From positions 5,029-11,333 of the forward strand of contig NVVU01000093.1 in NCBI GenBank assembly GCA_002733485.1: a stretch of DNA of 6,305 nucleotides, given 5' to 3'. Both the position numbers and the translations under genes were made by a program. Source of the stretch: Robiginitomaculum sp. (lineage in GTDB: Bacteria; Pseudomonadota; Alphaproteobacteria; Caulobacterales; Maricaulaceae). Under the pieces are notes generated by a model that saw only the letters and a program-made list of their open reading frames with translations, had not been told where the DNA came from and did not search any database. The stretch's first letter is position 1, and the number at the start of each line of letters is the position of its first letter. Shown piece by piece: positions 5,613-6,305 of this stretch.

Positions 5613-6077
5613 AAAGTGCCCGGGCGTATTTTCGGTGCTGGCGATCCTTGCCATCAACTGGAAGGGCCTCAATCAACACCCGGTTCCCGATGAGTGGTTA
5701 GGCTATTCCACACGCTCCACCATGAGACAGCGCAAGTCCCCTGAAAACCGGCGGGCAACCCATCCCATCAATGCCATGCTAAACTACGCTTATGGCATGC
5801 TGGAAGTGCAAACCCGCATCAACGTTATCACCAAAGGCTATGATCCCACCAAGGGCATCCTTCATGGTGAGAAATACAACGACTGCCATACCTTCGTTTT
5901 TGACCAGATGGAGCCTTCAAGGCCGCTCGTAGACCGTCGCATCATCGCATTGATTAAAGACAACACCTTCCTCCCCCCCCTGACTTCACCATTAACTCTG
6001 CCGGGACTTGCAGACTTAACCCGGAGTTGGCGAGGGTAGTTGCAAGTTGCGTTAACAGCGCAGCGTTACAAGGGTGA
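5613..6077 (+). pseudogene. cas1: cas1 remnant: C-terminal part of CRISPR integrase Cas1, truncated and frameshifted
   Basis: Cas1 is the metal-dependent nuclease-integrase that, with Cas2, inserts spacers into CRISPR arrays. The frame continuing from the IS end encodes Cas1 helical-domain signatures: VPDEW, then HPINAMLNYAYGMLE (catalytic Glu at 5803-5805), GYDPTKGILHGEK (catalytic His at 5863-5865) and FVFDQMEPSRPLVDRR (catalytic Asp at 5902-5904). After the run of eight C at 5973-5980 this frame degenerates and stops at 6037-6039. The overlapping -1 frame continues the protein as DFTINSAGTCRLNPELARVV and stops at 6075-6077. Full Cas1 is about 300 or more residues; the N-terminal beta domain, perhaps 170 residues, is missing and is not found left of the IS. 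An in-frame ATG at 5581 lies inside the IS end and has no ribosome site, so it is not a native start. No cas2 or array follows in view. It could come from a CRISPR locus or from a stand-alone Cas1. Identification as Cas1 is firm; the subtype is not determined. Confidence 0.85.
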
Positions 6078-6305
6078 GTCTGTAACGTGTTGATATATAT
6101 ATGCAAAAACAATGCATTGACGTCTTTGCGTCAACCTTCCTCGCTGACATTAATCGTTGAGTTACGCTCCTAGTTTGGTTCGGTTAGCCCTCTTGTGTCA
6201 TGGACGCCCCAGATATCAAGGCGATGCCCTTTGCGTATATCGACCATAAAGAGGGAGTGGGCGGGGATAAACTGACCCGCCATCACACCCTGATCCTCGC
6301 GCCCG
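6078..6305. other. Right-hand end with no assignable gene
   Basis: It begins with AT-rich DNA, including (AT)5 at 6093-6102, and a small inverted repeat, TTGACG (6117-6122) with CGTCAA (6129-6134). From 6200 a + frame with ATG runs open to the window end (starts MDAPDIKAMPFAYIDHKEG; 35 codons so far, no clear ribosome site). On the minus strand a frame enters from the edge and stops at 6172-6170, containing MAGQFIPAHSLF and GHRLDIWGVHDTRG. The + frame is somewhat richer in G or C at third positions. I recognise neither product, and at most one is likely real. No CRISPR repeats or cas2-like frame are visible. Confidence 0.4.

Noticed and set aside
6078..6305. CRISPR array or leader after the cas1 remnant
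   Set aside because: Only a (AT)5 run and a 6-bp inverted repeat are present. No repeat unit of 25-40 bases recurs at spacer-like distance.

Overview
The window reads as chromosome of an alphaproteobacterium. The pyruvate dehydrogenase E2 and E3 proteins have alphaproteobacterial-type sequences. A 19-base repeat that I associate with sphingomonad- and Caulobacter-like genomes occurs three times. The genus cannot be fixed from this sequence alone.

Positions 5-4211 (+ strand) are an ordinary, intact metabolic block. It holds pdhC (E2, dihydrolipoamide acetyltransferase), a MarC-family membrane protein, a tandem-hotdog acyl-CoA thioesterase-like protein and lpdA (E3, dihydrolipoamide dehydrogenase). 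E2 and E3 belong to the same complex, so finding marC and a thioesterase gene between them is the main oddity here. The last three genes are tightly packed (10 nt and 1 nt gaps) and look like one transcript. A 107-nt gap with a 9-bp hairpin separates pdhC from them. The E2 linker carries an exact 19-bp inverted repeat pair that is translated in frame. A third exact copy lies just after lpdA, next to a 9-bp stem-loop that may end the operon.

Positions 4316-5612 are an IS3-family insertion sequence of 1297 bp, with orfA and orfB on the minus strand and imperfect terminal inverted repeats starting TGAGCTACTC. OrfB has a complete DD(35)E triad. OrfA looks damaged: two compensating frameshifts scramble its middle. 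The bases flanking the element do not form a target-site duplication.

Positions 5613-6077 (+ strand) are the C-terminal part of a cas1 gene, cut off at the IS boundary and frameshifted at a run of eight C. Its catalytic Glu, His and Asp remain. No N-terminal cas1 is seen on the other side of the IS, so the element probably marks a deletion or recombination junction between the pdh locus and a former cas1 locus. No CRISPR array, cas2 or other cas gene is visible. The last 228 bases hold no gene I can name.
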